A stretch of 64,000 nucleotides of DNA from Ruminococcus sp. GTDB lineage: Bacteria; Bacillota; Clostridia; Oscillospirales; Ruminococcaceae. Each line of letters begins with the position of its first letter. Positions within the stretch are counted from its first letter, which is position 1. The DNA lies in the NCBI GenBank assembly GCA_015066665.1, contig SVNX01000002.1:54076-118075 (forward strand). Direction: 5' to 3'. This document shows positions 17,621 through 25,284 of the stretch, piece by piece. A model generated the notes under the pieces. It had not been told where the DNA came from. It searched no databases and was given only the letters and a program-made list of their open reading frames with translations. Position numbers and translations under genes: made by a program.

Positions 17621-18259
17621 TCAGCAGGTAATTGCATAGACTGCCATGGACAGCAGTCCGAGATAGACCATGACAGCAGGAAAGCCGCGGAATGCAGCCG
17701 GCACCTCTTCATGGTACAGGCGTTTCCGGACGGCCGCCAGCATCAGTGCTGCCAGCACAAAGCCCAGTCCTGTCTGCAGACCGAACAGCATGCCGCCCGG
17801 CACGCTGAACTGGTGCACATGCAGCCGCATCCCTAAAAAGTAAGCGGGAGAAAGGCTCATGGACTGCATGGCAGGCAGGTCGAACGCCAGATATAGGGTA
17901 CCCATCACAGCGCAGTTGAATGCGGAAAGATGGATGTATTTTTTGATTTTGGAAAAACGCTCTCTGCCCAGGCCCCGTGCGCTAAGCAGTCCGGCCAGGT
18001 ACAGAAACGATACGGAAAGTGTGTACAGCAGCGGCCGCAGCTCGATCGGGAACAATGCGCCCGTCCAGAGCACCGGTGCCAGCTGCACCAGAAGACCTGT
18101 CAGCATGCATCCGAGGGCAGAGAATCCCGTCATCATCAGCGCAAGCACAGCAAGACTTGCACGGCTGCGGGAGGCTGCCATCAGCGTACTTGTGCCGAGG
18201 GCCTTGGTCAAGATCAGATTTGTGGTCAGCAAGGATACAAATGCCGAAAGAAGCCACAT
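17621..18259 (-). CDS. RnfA/NqrE-like membrane protein with altered cluster ligand
   Basis: This 212-aa protein has about six hydrophobic segments and aligns by eye with RnfA along its length: TTNLILTKALG at the start, FNCAVMG at residues 114-120 (canonical TNCAVLG), and a closing AAVRKRL (canonical AGIREKL). In RnfA/NqrE a Cys in the LGICPFLG motif and the Cys of TNCAVLG help bind a membrane [2Fe-2S] cluster shared with RnfE/NqrD. Here the first is Ser24 (LGTSTLM), while Cys116 remains. I chose ATG 18259, with GGAG 7 bases upstream; an ATG two codons earlier is too close to that site. Function unknown. Confidence 0.75.
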   Translation of the reverse strand: MWLLSAFVSLLTTNLILTKALGTSTLMAASRSRASLAVLALMMTGFSALGCMLTGLLVQLAPVLWTGALFPIELRPLLYTLSVSFLYLAGLLSARGLGRERFSKIKKYIHLSAFNCAVMGTLYLAFDLPAMQSMSLSPAYFLGMRLHVHQFSVPGGMLFGLQTGLGFVLAALMLAAVRKRLYHEEVPAAFRGFPAVMVYLGLLSMAVYAITC

Positions 18260-18270
18260 AGTCATTCTCC

Positions 18271-18861
18271 TTACTTGTTCGGAAATAGCCTGCGGTGCAG
18301 TGCACAGAAGAGTCCGAGCAGGATGAAGCCCGCCCAGGGCGCTGCCGTTCCCTGCAGAAGCAGCGGCATATCCACCACATGACCGCAGATGGTGCCATAG
18401 GCCAGGATCTCCCTCACCACACCGACGCATGCTGCCGTAAGACAGAAGCCCAGAATGTGGAAGAAAAGCGCTGCACACATCACGGTGCGTCTGCGTCTGT
18501 AGAAATACAGCTCAGAGTGGAGCACCACAAAGGAATTGACGGCCAGCAGCGGCAGATAGATGCGGAACAGCTCCGATCCGGACAGCTGCGGCTCAAGATA
18601 CAGGCAAAGCATATTGACCGGTACAAATAGCACGGCCGATGTGACGGCATACAGCACCACTCGCACGGCATAGAAGAGCCTGCGGGGGTAGAACGAACCA
18701 ATCAGCACCGTGCTGAAGGTCAGCAGTGCAAACGCAAGACAGACAATCAGAGCACGGGGCAAGGTTGTGCAGCATACCACAATGGGGGCAATGACCATGC
18801 CCTGTGCAAGGACGGCATTGCGTCCGAGCAGTCCTTCAAAGACTGAAAATCGTTTATTCAT
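18271..18861 (-). CDS. RnfE/NqrD-like membrane protein lacking cluster cysteines
   Basis: This 196-aa membrane protein matches RnfE: NAVLAQGMVIAP (canonical NPVLVQLLGLCP), YLPLLAVNSFVV (canonical FIPLIVVNCIIL), VREILAYGTICG (canonical VREILGNGSLFG) and a final AGFILLGLFCAL. Both Cys ligands of the RnfA-RnfE [2Fe-2S] cluster are replaced, by Ala25 and Ser110. The ATG at 18861 follows GGAGG and overlaps the end of the RnfD-like gene by 8 bases, so the two are coupled. Without these ligands it is unlikely to carry electrons in the known way. Confidence 0.75.
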   Translation of the reverse strand: MNKRFSVFEGLLGRNAVLAQGMVIAPIVVCCTTLPRALIVCLAFALLTFSTVLIGSFYPRRLFYAVRVVLYAVTSAVLFVPVNMLCLYLEPQLSGSELFRIYLPLLAVNSFVVLHSELYFYRRRRTVMCAALFFHILGFCLTAACVGVVREILAYGTICGHVVDMPLLLQGTAAPWAGFILLGLFCALHRRLFPNK

Positions 18862-19807
18862 CGGCTGCCTCCGTTTCCGGCTGTGCCGCCTGTTCATCAA
18901 TCGGTGCAGGACGGGACGCCCACTTCTGTCCGAGGGCATCGAGTCCCCGCCACACAGGACAGGAGAGCATGACGGCCACGACCGGTGCATATTCGATGTC
19001 ATAGGCATACACAAGATACTGCGTCAGGGCTCCTGTGAAAATGCCGCCGAACCATGGCGGGAAAAAGCCCCGCGGTGCGATATTGGTATCCGCTGCCAGA
19101 AAGAGTGCCGCAAACAGCACCATATTCGTGGACAGTGCGGCATAGGGGCTGGTGCGGGTGAAGAAGCACAGCAGCACGATGCCGCTGAAAAAGCCGATCA
19201 CACCCGACCAGGAAATGCTTTTGCGGAAGCCCAGCACCAGAAGTCCCAGTACGATCAGGAAGAGACATCCCGTGCCCATCGGGCCGCAGATGGTACCGAT
19301 GAGGATGTCATAGGCATCCGTTGTCAGCACACCCTCGGCATTGAAATCCGCACTCATCGACGGAAAGCGTGCGAGTGCATCATTCCCGAACAGGCGGATC
19401 TCCGCTCCGGTCTTCGGGAAGGACAGCACCTCCTCCTTCCAGGAGAGCAGGGCAAACAGATAGCCTGCCGCAGCCGGCGGAAAGAGCATGTCCCGCCTTG
19501 TGCCGAACACATGCGTGCCCACAGCAACGGCAAACACCGTACTGAGGATCACGATCGAATACGGAATCGAAGCCGGAAACATAAGTGCAAGGATGAGGGC
19601 ATTGGCCACATTGGACAGATCGGCCGCCTTGTAGGCTCTGTCACGCAGAAACAGGCAGATAAAATCCGTCAGCACGGCCGTCACGGCAGCAAGGCCGAGC
19701 ACGGCGGCGGCACGGATGCCGTAATAGAACACACTGATCAGGCACAGCGTCCCGAGCACCAGCCAGTACTCCGGTGAGCGTGTCTGACGAAACTCCGTTT
19801 TCAGCAT
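18854..19807 (-). CDS. RnfD/NqrB-like membrane protein without FMN-attachment motif
   Basis: This 317-aa polytopic protein matches RnfD: an N-terminal SPEYW helix start, AADLSNVANALILALMFP (canonical SDLSAVVTGLLLAFNLP), THVFGTRRDMLFPPAAAGYLFALLSW (canonical KQLFGGLGQNxxNPAxxARAFLLxSW) and DILIGTICGPMGTG. In RnfD the Thr of an S-G-A-T motif before the DxxxG segment carries covalent FMN; no such motif exists in residues 120-160 here. The ATG at 19807 shares one base with the rpe stop (TGATG), so it is coupled to rpe. RnfB, RnfC and RnfG genes are absent nearby. Confidence 0.78.
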   Translation of the reverse strand: MLKTEFRQTRSPEYWLVLGTLCLISVFYYGIRAAAVLGLAAVTAVLTDFICLFLRDRAYKAADLSNVANALILALMFPASIPYSIVILSTVFAVAVGTHVFGTRRDMLFPPAAAGYLFALLSWKEEVLSFPKTGAEIRLFGNDALARFPSMSADFNAEGVLTTDAYDILIGTICGPMGTGCLFLIVLGLLVLGFRKSISWSGVIGFFSGIVLLCFFTRTSPYAALSTNMVLFAALFLAADTNIAPRGFFPPWFGGIFTGALTQYLVYAYDIEYAPVVAVMLSCPVWRGLDALGQKWASRPAPIDEQAAQPETEAADE

Positions 19808-20478
19808 CAATCAGCGGCCTCAGAACGGCTGAGATTGTGCACAGCCTCAATGACAGCGGCCATGTCCTCACTCTTGAACAGATAGCTGCCGATGACCATG
19901 ATCTCCGCACCGGCGGCACTGGCAATGGGTGCGGTCTCGGCATTGATGCCGCCGTCCACCTCCAGCATGATCTCATGATCCCAGGAATCGATGGCACTGC
20001 GGACAGCCGCAATCTTTTCGGTCATTTCGGGAATATAGCCCTGTCCGCCGAAGCCCGGCTCGACAGTCATGACCAGTACCGCATCCACCTTGTCGAGGAA
20101 CGGGATGACCGCCTCGGCGGGGGTTGCGGGCTTGATCGAAATGCCAGCCTTGCAGCCGGCGGCATGAATTGCTTCAATGGTGGCAAAGGGATCGCTGACG
20201 CTCTCATAGTGGAAGGTAATGAGATCGGCGCCTGCCTCTGCAAAATCCTTGACATAACGGATGGGGTCGGTGATCATCAGGTGAACATCAAGATAGAGAT
20301 GGGTCGCCTGCGAAATCGCCTTCAGGATCGGGATGCCGAAGGACAGGTTGTTGACAAAGACACCGTCCATCACATCAAAGTGCAGCATATCCGCACCGGC
20401 CTGATCGAGTTGTTTTATGACATCACCCAGCCTCAGCATATCGGCATTGAGGATGGATGCAGAAACCATATTTTCCAT
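19807..20478 (-). CDS. rpe: Ribulose-phosphate 3-epimerase
   Basis: It interconverts ribulose 5-phosphate and xylulose 5-phosphate in the pentose phosphate pathway, relevant for pentose use after xylan or arabinan breakdown. The 223-aa TIM barrel has SASILNAD at the start, the metal-binding HFDVMDG and DVHLMI segments, VEPGFGGQGY and VDGGIN. ATG 20478 has GGAGG 6 bases upstream. A strong promoter lies close upstream. The stop codon overlaps the start of the RnfD-like gene. Confidence 0.95.
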   Translation of the reverse strand: MENMVSASILNADMLRLGDVIKQLDQAGADMLHFDVMDGVFVNNLSFGIPILKAISQATHLYLDVHLMITDPIRYVKDFAEAGADLITFHYESVSDPFATIEAIHAAGCKAGISIKPATPAEAVIPFLDKVDAVLVMTVEPGFGGQGYIPEMTEKIAAVRSAIDSWDHEIMLEVDGGINAETAPIASAAGAEIMVIGSYLFKSEDMAAVIEAVHNLSRSEAAD

Positions 20479-20511
20479 AGTGCACCTCCAAGGCATGTTT
20501 TCCTATTATAT

Positions 20512-20540
20512 ATTATACCTAATTATCCGTGTTCCGTCAA
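20512..20540 (-). promoter_or_regulatory. Sigma-A promoter of the rpe-rnf-like operon
   Basis: TTGACG and TATAAT are separated by 17 bases on the minus strand, about 35 bases ahead of the rpe start. No equally good promoter or terminator was seen before dnaE, so an 11-kb transcript is possible. Confidence 0.8.
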
Positions 20541-20562
20541 TAGGCACAGCGCACTTTTCCTT

Positions 20563-20599
20563 AAAAAAATGATGCCGGGGACGTCTGTCCCACGGCATC
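20563..20599 (-). terminator. Intrinsic terminator of the asp23-to-metallophosphoesterase run
   Basis: The stem GATGCCG/CGGCATC with an inner GGGAC/GTCCC-type pairing is followed on the minus strand by A and seven T residues, 8 bases after the metallophosphoesterase stop. It separates this run from the rpe promoter. Confidence 0.85.
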
Positions 20600-20607
20600 G
20601 GATGCGT

Positions 20608-21291
20608 TTACATGTCGGTATCCTTCACCGTCACGGGCAGCACCCGGTCAAAGACGGCAAAGAATTTCACGGGAATATGCCGGTCGAGATGGCATTTTCC
20701 AAAAAACCACTTCCGGTAACGGCACACACGGATCACATCCTCGAAGAATGTATGGATTTCGAGCCGCTCGAACACATCCACACCGAGGCAGTCCTTGAGC
20801 GAAGCGGGCGGCTCATGGGTGATGATGTAGTCCACGGTGTTCTCATACTGTGCCAGGTTCTGGATGGCATATTTGATTTCCGCATGGGTCGGCTGTTCCC
20901 GATCCCACCAGTGCGGCGTACCGCGGCGGAATTCATAATCCTGACTGTGGCCGCCGCCGAAGACGAAGAAGGTCTTGCCCTTGATGTCGTAGATGTTGCC
21001 TCGCATAAGGTGCACCACATTCGGCAGGATCCTGTGCACCGGCGCACCGTTCCACTCCTCGACAGGATAGCGTTCGAGGAGGTCGAAATTCTCGTGGCAG
21101 CCATCGAGGAAGGCCACGGTAAAGGGGAGCGCGGCAAAGCGGCGCAGTCTTGTGCGTTCCTTGGGACTGCCGTCCCAGATGAAGCCGAAATCGCCGCAGA
21201 CAATCAGAATATCGCCGGATTTCAGGCGTTTCATTTCTCTTGTGCGAAAGCGGTCCCACTCACCGTGCAGATCACCTGTGATATATACCAT
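20608..21291 (-). CDS. Calcineurin-like metallophosphoesterase
   Basis: This 227-aa protein has the metal-binding signature of the superfamily in order: GDLHGEWDRF (residues 6-15), CGDFGFIWD, the DGCHENFD variant of the GNHE motif, and THEPP. It is soluble with no signal peptide, so it probably acts on a cytoplasmic phosphodiester or phosphomonoester, but the substrate cannot be deduced. It is the last gene before a strong terminator and follows the 57-aa gene by 18 bases. Confidence 0.85.
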   Translation of the reverse strand: MVYITGDLHGEWDRFRTREMKRLKSGDILIVCGDFGFIWDGSPKERTRLRRFAALPFTVAFLDGCHENFDLLERYPVEEWNGAPVHRILPNVVHLMRGNIYDIKGKTFFVFGGGHSQDYEFRRGTPHWWDREQPTHAEIKYAIQNLAQYENTVDYIITHEPPASLKDCLGVDVFERLEIHTFFEDVIRVCRYRKWFFGKCHLDRHIPVKFFAVFDRVLPVTVKDTDM

Positions 21292-21309
21292 CGTGCATCC
21301 TCCCGTCCG

Positions 21310-21483
21310 TTAGTCGATGATCTCGTACACGCCCCACTGCCAGCAGAGCTTTGTGCCGATGTCGCTGCCGGGCGGCAGCAGTGCCATAGCCACGGGCATG
21401 ATCTCGTTGTCGTCAATATCGGTTCGTTTCAGCTGGCCATAATCGCCCTGAATATCAATGATTTCATAGTAATACGGTCCCAT
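21310..21483 (-). CDS. Small acidic protein of unknown function, downstream of recN
   Basis: This 57-aa product (MGPYYYEIIDIQGDY at the start, an ALLPPGSDIG segment, WQWGVYEIID at the end) has no signal peptide or membrane segment. The ATG at 21483 is 5 bases after a clear GGAGG site and lies inside the end of recN (20-base overlap), which supports real, coupled translation. The composition reads like a compact beta-rich domain with an I-D-x(2)-G-D-Y opening. I do not recognise a named family. Confidence 0.65.
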   Translation of the reverse strand: MGPYYYEIIDIQGDYGQLKRTDIDDNEIMPVAMALLPPGSDIGTKLCWQWGVYEIID

Positions 21484-23155
21484 TGCTTCCTCCTGTGCTT
21501 TCTGCCACACGCAGCAGCTCTTCCCTTGCGTTGCGGAGCATCAGCTCGCTTGGGTTGTCGCCGCCCATAATGCGTGCAATTTCCTCCGTGCGTCCCTCGA
21601 AATCGAGCAGATGCACCTTTGTCACCGTGCGTTCGTCCTCGGTGTGCTTTTCGATCATGTAATGCGTATCCGCCATGACCGCAATCTGCGAGAGATGGGT
21701 CACGCACAGCACCTGACGGCTGCGGCTGATTTCACGCAGCTTGATGCCGATTTTCTGGGCAGCCTTACCGCTGACACCCGTGTCGATCTCATCGAAAATG
21801 AGTGTGGGAATGCTGTCACGGTCAGCGATGACGGATTTGAGTGCCAGCATGATGCGGGACAGCTCACCGCCCGAGGCAATGCGGGAGATAGGCTTCGGCG
21901 TCTCGCCCTTGTTGGCGGAGATCAGGAAGGTCACAGTGTCCCTTCCCTGAATGGTCAGCTTACCCTTCTCCTGCTGCACGGACAGCACGACATTGGGCAT
22001 ATCGAGGAACCGCAGCTCCTCGGATACACGCTCAACAAAGCGGGCACCGGTTTCGGCACGGTATTCGGACAGGGCACGGGCCTTATCGGTCACATCGGCC
22101 AGAAGCTCCTGCTTGCGTGCTTCCAGCTCGGTGATGCGCTGGTTTTCCTCGCCCATGCTCTCCATCTCGGCCTTTGCGCTTTCGTACATGGCGATCAGGC
22201 CGTCAAAATCGGTGAAAAACTGCTTTTTCACCTGCCCGATGGCATGGTACCGCTGACGCAGCTTCTGGTAACGATTCTCATCGAGGCTGACACTGTCGGT
22301 CATACGCTCAAGATCCTGTGCCACATCCCGCAGCTCAATGACGGACGCCTTGAGACGATCGGCATATTCCGCCGTACCGGGGAAGGCATCCTCGATATCC
22401 CGCAGCAGACCCATGGCACTCTGGAGAATTTCCACAACGCCGCCGTCACTGTCGAGCATTGCGGCAGCACCCGTAAGGGACGCCAGAATCCGCTCGGCAT
22501 TTTCCGCCTGCATGAGTGCTTCCTCAAGGGCATCCTCCTCCCCTTCCTTGGGGGCAAGGGCACCGATTTCCTGTATCTGTCTCTGGAGCGTGGCGATACG
22601 CTGACGGCGGTACTGCTCTTCTTTTTTCAGCTTGCCAAGCTCTCTGGCAATGCTCTGGAGCTGTCGGAAGGATTTCTGATAGGCCAGCAGACAGCTGTCA
22701 TTTCCGCCGAATTCATCGAGCACCTGCAGATGATGCTCGGGGGCAAGCAGGATCTGATTATCATGCTGACCGTGGATGGAAATGAGCTGCATGCCGATCT
22801 CACGCAATGCGGAAACGGATGCCGTTCTGCCGTTGATTCTGCCGATGGAACCGCCGTCCGCACGGATTTCACGCGTCAGCGTCACCTGCCGTTCATCGCA
22901 GGATACAGCCATTTCGGCCATCAGCTCCATCACCTCATCGGAAAGATCGGTGAAGAGTGCGGTCACAGTGGCCCGCTCGCATCCGGTACGCACCCAGTCA
23001 CGGGAAACTCTCTGTCCGAGTACGGCCTGAATGCCGTGGATCAGGATGGATTTACCGGCACCGGTTTCGCCGGTGAACACATGAAAGGCACTGCGGAAAC
23101 TGATGCAGGCCTTTTCGATCACGGCGAGATTTTCAATGTATAATTCTTCTAGCAT
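21464..23155 (-). CDS. recN: DNA repair protein RecN
   Basis: RecN is an SMC-like ATPase acting early in double-strand break repair. The 563-aa protein has Walker A GETGAGKS at residues 29-36, a long coiled-coil region (about residues 150-350) and the C-terminal signature plus Walker B region ASGGELSRIMLALKS and LIFDEIDTGVSG. The ATG at 23155 follows an AGGTG site and lies 4 bases from the argR stop. The argR-recN order is conserved in Firmicutes. Confidence 0.96.
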   Translation of the reverse strand: MLEELYIENLAVIEKACISFRSAFHVFTGETGAGKSILIHGIQAVLGQRVSRDWVRTGCERATVTALFTDLSDEVMELMAEMAVSCDERQVTLTREIRADGGSIGRINGRTASVSALREIGMQLISIHGQHDNQILLAPEHHLQVLDEFGGNDSCLLAYQKSFRQLQSIARELGKLKKEEQYRRQRIATLQRQIQEIGALAPKEGEEDALEEALMQAENAERILASLTGAAAMLDSDGGVVEILQSAMGLLRDIEDAFPGTAEYADRLKASVIELRDVAQDLERMTDSVSLDENRYQKLRQRYHAIGQVKKQFFTDFDGLIAMYESAKAEMESMGEENQRITELEARKQELLADVTDKARALSEYRAETGARFVERVSEELRFLDMPNVVLSVQQEKGKLTIQGRDTVTFLISANKGETPKPISRIASGGELSRIMLALKSVIADRDSIPTLIFDEIDTGVSGKAAQKIGIKLREISRSRQVLCVTHLSQIAVMADTHYMIEKHTEDERTVTKVHLLDFEGRTEEIARIMGGDNPSELMLRNAREELLRVAESTGGSNGTVLL

Positions 23156-23159
23156 AGTG

Positions 23160-23600
23160 TCACCTGTCCTGAATCTGCTGCTCCAGCTCTGCGGCAAATC
23201 GCTTTGCCTGCTCGGCTGTGCGCACCAGCACAAATATTGTATCATCGCCCGCAAGCGTGCCCACGATCTCGGCACGGGCAATGCTGTCGAGCTGTGTGCA
23301 GACAGCCTGTGCCATGCCGCTGTGGCATTTGATCACGACCGTGTGGCCAGCCATATCGATTGCGACGATATTCTTCACAAAAAGATCGGGATCGGTCAGA
23401 GGCGGGGCGGGTCTGACATAGCGGTAATTTCCCTCCGCATCCGCTTTTTTGATGAGATTCAGCTCACGGATGTCACGGGAGACCGTTGCCTGCGTCACAG
23501 GGAAGCCATCCTCCTGCAGCAGGGTGCGGAGCATATCCTGATTGCAGACGATCCGGCTCTGAATCAGATTGATAATGGCCTGTTGTCTTGCATACTTCAT
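23160..23600 (-). CDS. argR: Arginine repressor ArgR/AhrC
   Basis: This 146-aa regulator has an N-terminal winged helix (LLQEDGFPVTQATVSRDIREL) and a C-terminal oligomerisation and arginine-binding domain with GTLAGDDTIFVLVRT. It represses arginine biosynthesis and activates catabolism in the presence of arginine. No arginine gene is in this window, so its presence reflects the conserved nadK-argR-recN order. Start: MKYARQQAI, 14 bases after the nadK stop. Confidence 0.95.
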   Translation of the reverse strand: MKYARQQAIINLIQSRIVCNQDMLRTLLQEDGFPVTQATVSRDIRELNLIKKADAEGNYRYVRPAPPLTDPDLFVKNIVAIDMAGHTVVIKCHSGMAQAVCTQLDSIARAEIVGTLAGDDTIFVLVRTAEQAKRFAAELEQQIQDR

Positions 23601-23614
23601 GTTGATTCCTCCGG

Positions 23615-24487
23615 TCAGTTGTCGGAAAAGCCCTTGATGGACTGCATCAGCTTGCGGTTCACAGCGTCGTAAAAGCTGTCGCTGCCGAGATTGACGAGCG
23701 ATATCAGATGCGGCGAACGGCGGATCTCAAGCCGGTAGGACGGCGGAAACGAGATGGGCGGTTCCCCGTCGGCACTGAGATAAATAGAACGGTCGCTGGC
23801 GGCCGTATGCGTCATGGTGATCACCCGCTCCGAGGAGAGGATGATGGGTCTGTTGAACAGTGAATGCGGACAGATCAGAGCAATTTCCATGCAGGAAAGC
23901 TCCGGCTCCATGATCGGGCCGCCGGCGGACATGGCATAGGCCGTGGAACCGGTGGGCGTACTGCAGACCATGCCATCGGCACGATACCGCCCGATGAGGG
24001 CACTGTCGGCATGGATGGAAAAGTCGAATACCTTTCCGTAAAGGCCCGAAACCGCAATGTCATTGAGTGCGGTAAAGCATGTTTTCTTGCCGTCCCCGAT
24101 CAGCTCGCCATGCAGCAGCATGCGGCGGGAAACCCGGTAATCCCCGCAAAACAGACCTGACAGGCCGTCAAGCTCATCGGCCTCAAGGCTTGCCATGAAG
24201 CCGAGATGTCCCGTGTTGATGCCCAGAAGCAGCGCTTTTGAGCCGATCATCTGGCGGGCGCAGCGCAGAATGGTGCCGTCACCGCCGATGGCAATGACGA
24301 CATCCACATCATGAACAAGCGACGAAAACAGCCCCGTCCGGACGAAATCCAGATCGGCAAACTCGGGGGCATAGGCTTCATCAATATAGACGCCCGCCCC
24401 GTGCGCATGGATCCGCTCGCAGACCATCCTTGCACAGGGCAGTGCATTTTTCTTCTGGAAATTCGGGAAAATGGCAATGTTCATCAT
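23615..24487 (-). CDS. nadK: NAD kinase
   Basis: It phosphorylates NAD to NADP. The 290-aa protein has the family GGDGT motif at residues 68-72 and the substrate-binding TPTGSTAYAMSAGGP segment, followed by the LICPHSL region. Two adjacent ATG codons overlap the tlyA stop (ATGATGA), and CAGGAG lies upstream; the first was chosen. It sits between tlyA and argR, as in many Firmicutes. Confidence 0.95.
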   Translation of the reverse strand: MMNIAIFPNFQKKNALPCARMVCERIHAHGAGVYIDEAYAPEFADLDFVRTGLFSSLVHDVDVVIAIGGDGTILRCARQMIGSKALLLGINTGHLGFMASLEADELDGLSGLFCGDYRVSRRMLLHGELIGDGKKTCFTALNDIAVSGLYGKVFDFSIHADSALIGRYRADGMVCSTPTGSTAYAMSAGGPIMEPELSCMEIALICPHSLFNRPIILSSERVITMTHTAASDRSIYLSADGEPPISFPPSYRLEIRRSPHLISLVNLGSDSFYDAVNRKLMQSIKGFSDN

Positions 24488-25284
24488 CCATTCACTCCTG
24501 CTTCAGCAACGATTGTTTTCAGCTCCGGAAGCACCGCATCCGGCGCACCGCTTTTCTTCAGATACAGCAGATACTCCGCATTGCCCGTGCCGCCGCGGAT
24601 GGGCGAAGGACACAGTCCCTGCACAGAAAAGCCGATGCTGCGTGCAAAACCGATCACCTGTTCGAGCACCTGCACATGCACCTTGGCAGATTTCACAACG
24701 CCCTTTTTGCCAATGTTGGACTTGCCCGCTTCAAACTGGGGCTTGATGAGGGCAATGCAGTCGGCACCATCGGAAAGCAGTGCATACACGGCCGGCAGGA
24801 TCAGCTGCAGCGAGATGAAGGACACATCAATGCTGCAGAAATCGGGTTTTCTTGCCAGACGGCTCCTGTCGAGCAAACGGATGTCGGTACCCTCGAGGTT
24901 CACGACCTGGGGATTTTTGCGCAGATTTACATCGAGCTGATCGTGTCCCACATCGACCGCATACACGATCATTGCACCGCTGCGGAGCATGCAGTCCGTA
25001 AAGCCGCCGGTGGATGCGCCCACATCGAGGCAGGTACGTCCCGAGGGGCTGACGGGAAAACGCCGCAGAGCCTCCTCAAGCTTCAGTGAACCACGGCCGA
25101 CAAAGGCATCATCGCCCTCGACGAGCTTCAGATCGTCCGTATCACGGATCATCATGGAGGGCTTTGTGCAGACGATGCCGTTGAGCAGGACACGCTCCTC
25201 CTTCAGAAGGGTCTTGGCTCTGGTGCGGCTGCGGCACAGGCCGCGCTCCAGCAGAGCCACATCAATTCTTGTTTCCGTATTCAT
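24484..25284 (-). CDS. tlyA: TlyA-family S4/FtsJ rRNA methyltransferase
   Basis: This 266-aa protein joins an N-terminal S4 RNA-binding domain (RIDVALLERGLCRSRTRAKT) to an FtsJ-type methyltransferase with SAM motif DVGASTGGFTDCML. TlyA of mycobacteria 2'-O-methylates 16S and 23S rRNA; some homologues are called hemolysins, which is probably misleading. The ATG at 25284 overlaps the end of dxs by 23 bases and lacks a clear ribosome site, so translation is probably coupled. It lies in the conserved dxs-tlyA-nadK-argR-recN order. Confidence 0.92.
   Translation of the reverse strand: MNTETRIDVALLERGLCRSRTRAKTLLKEERVLLNGIVCTKPSMMIRDTDDLKLVEGDDAFVGRGSLKLEEALRRFPVSPSGRTCLDVGASTGGFTDCMLRSGAMIVYAVDVGHDQLDVNLRKNPQVVNLEGTDIRLLDRSRLARKPDFCSIDVSFISLQLILPAVYALLSDGADCIALIKPQFEAGKSNIGKKGVVKSAKVHVQVLEQVIGFARSIGFSVQGLCPSPIRGGTGNAEYLLYLKKSGAPDAVLPELKTIVAEAGVNG

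Noticed and set aside
17621..19807. A standard ion-pumping Rnf complex
   Set aside because: RnfB, RnfC and RnfG are missing from the neighbourhood and most cluster and FMN ligands are replaced, so the usual annotation would mislead.
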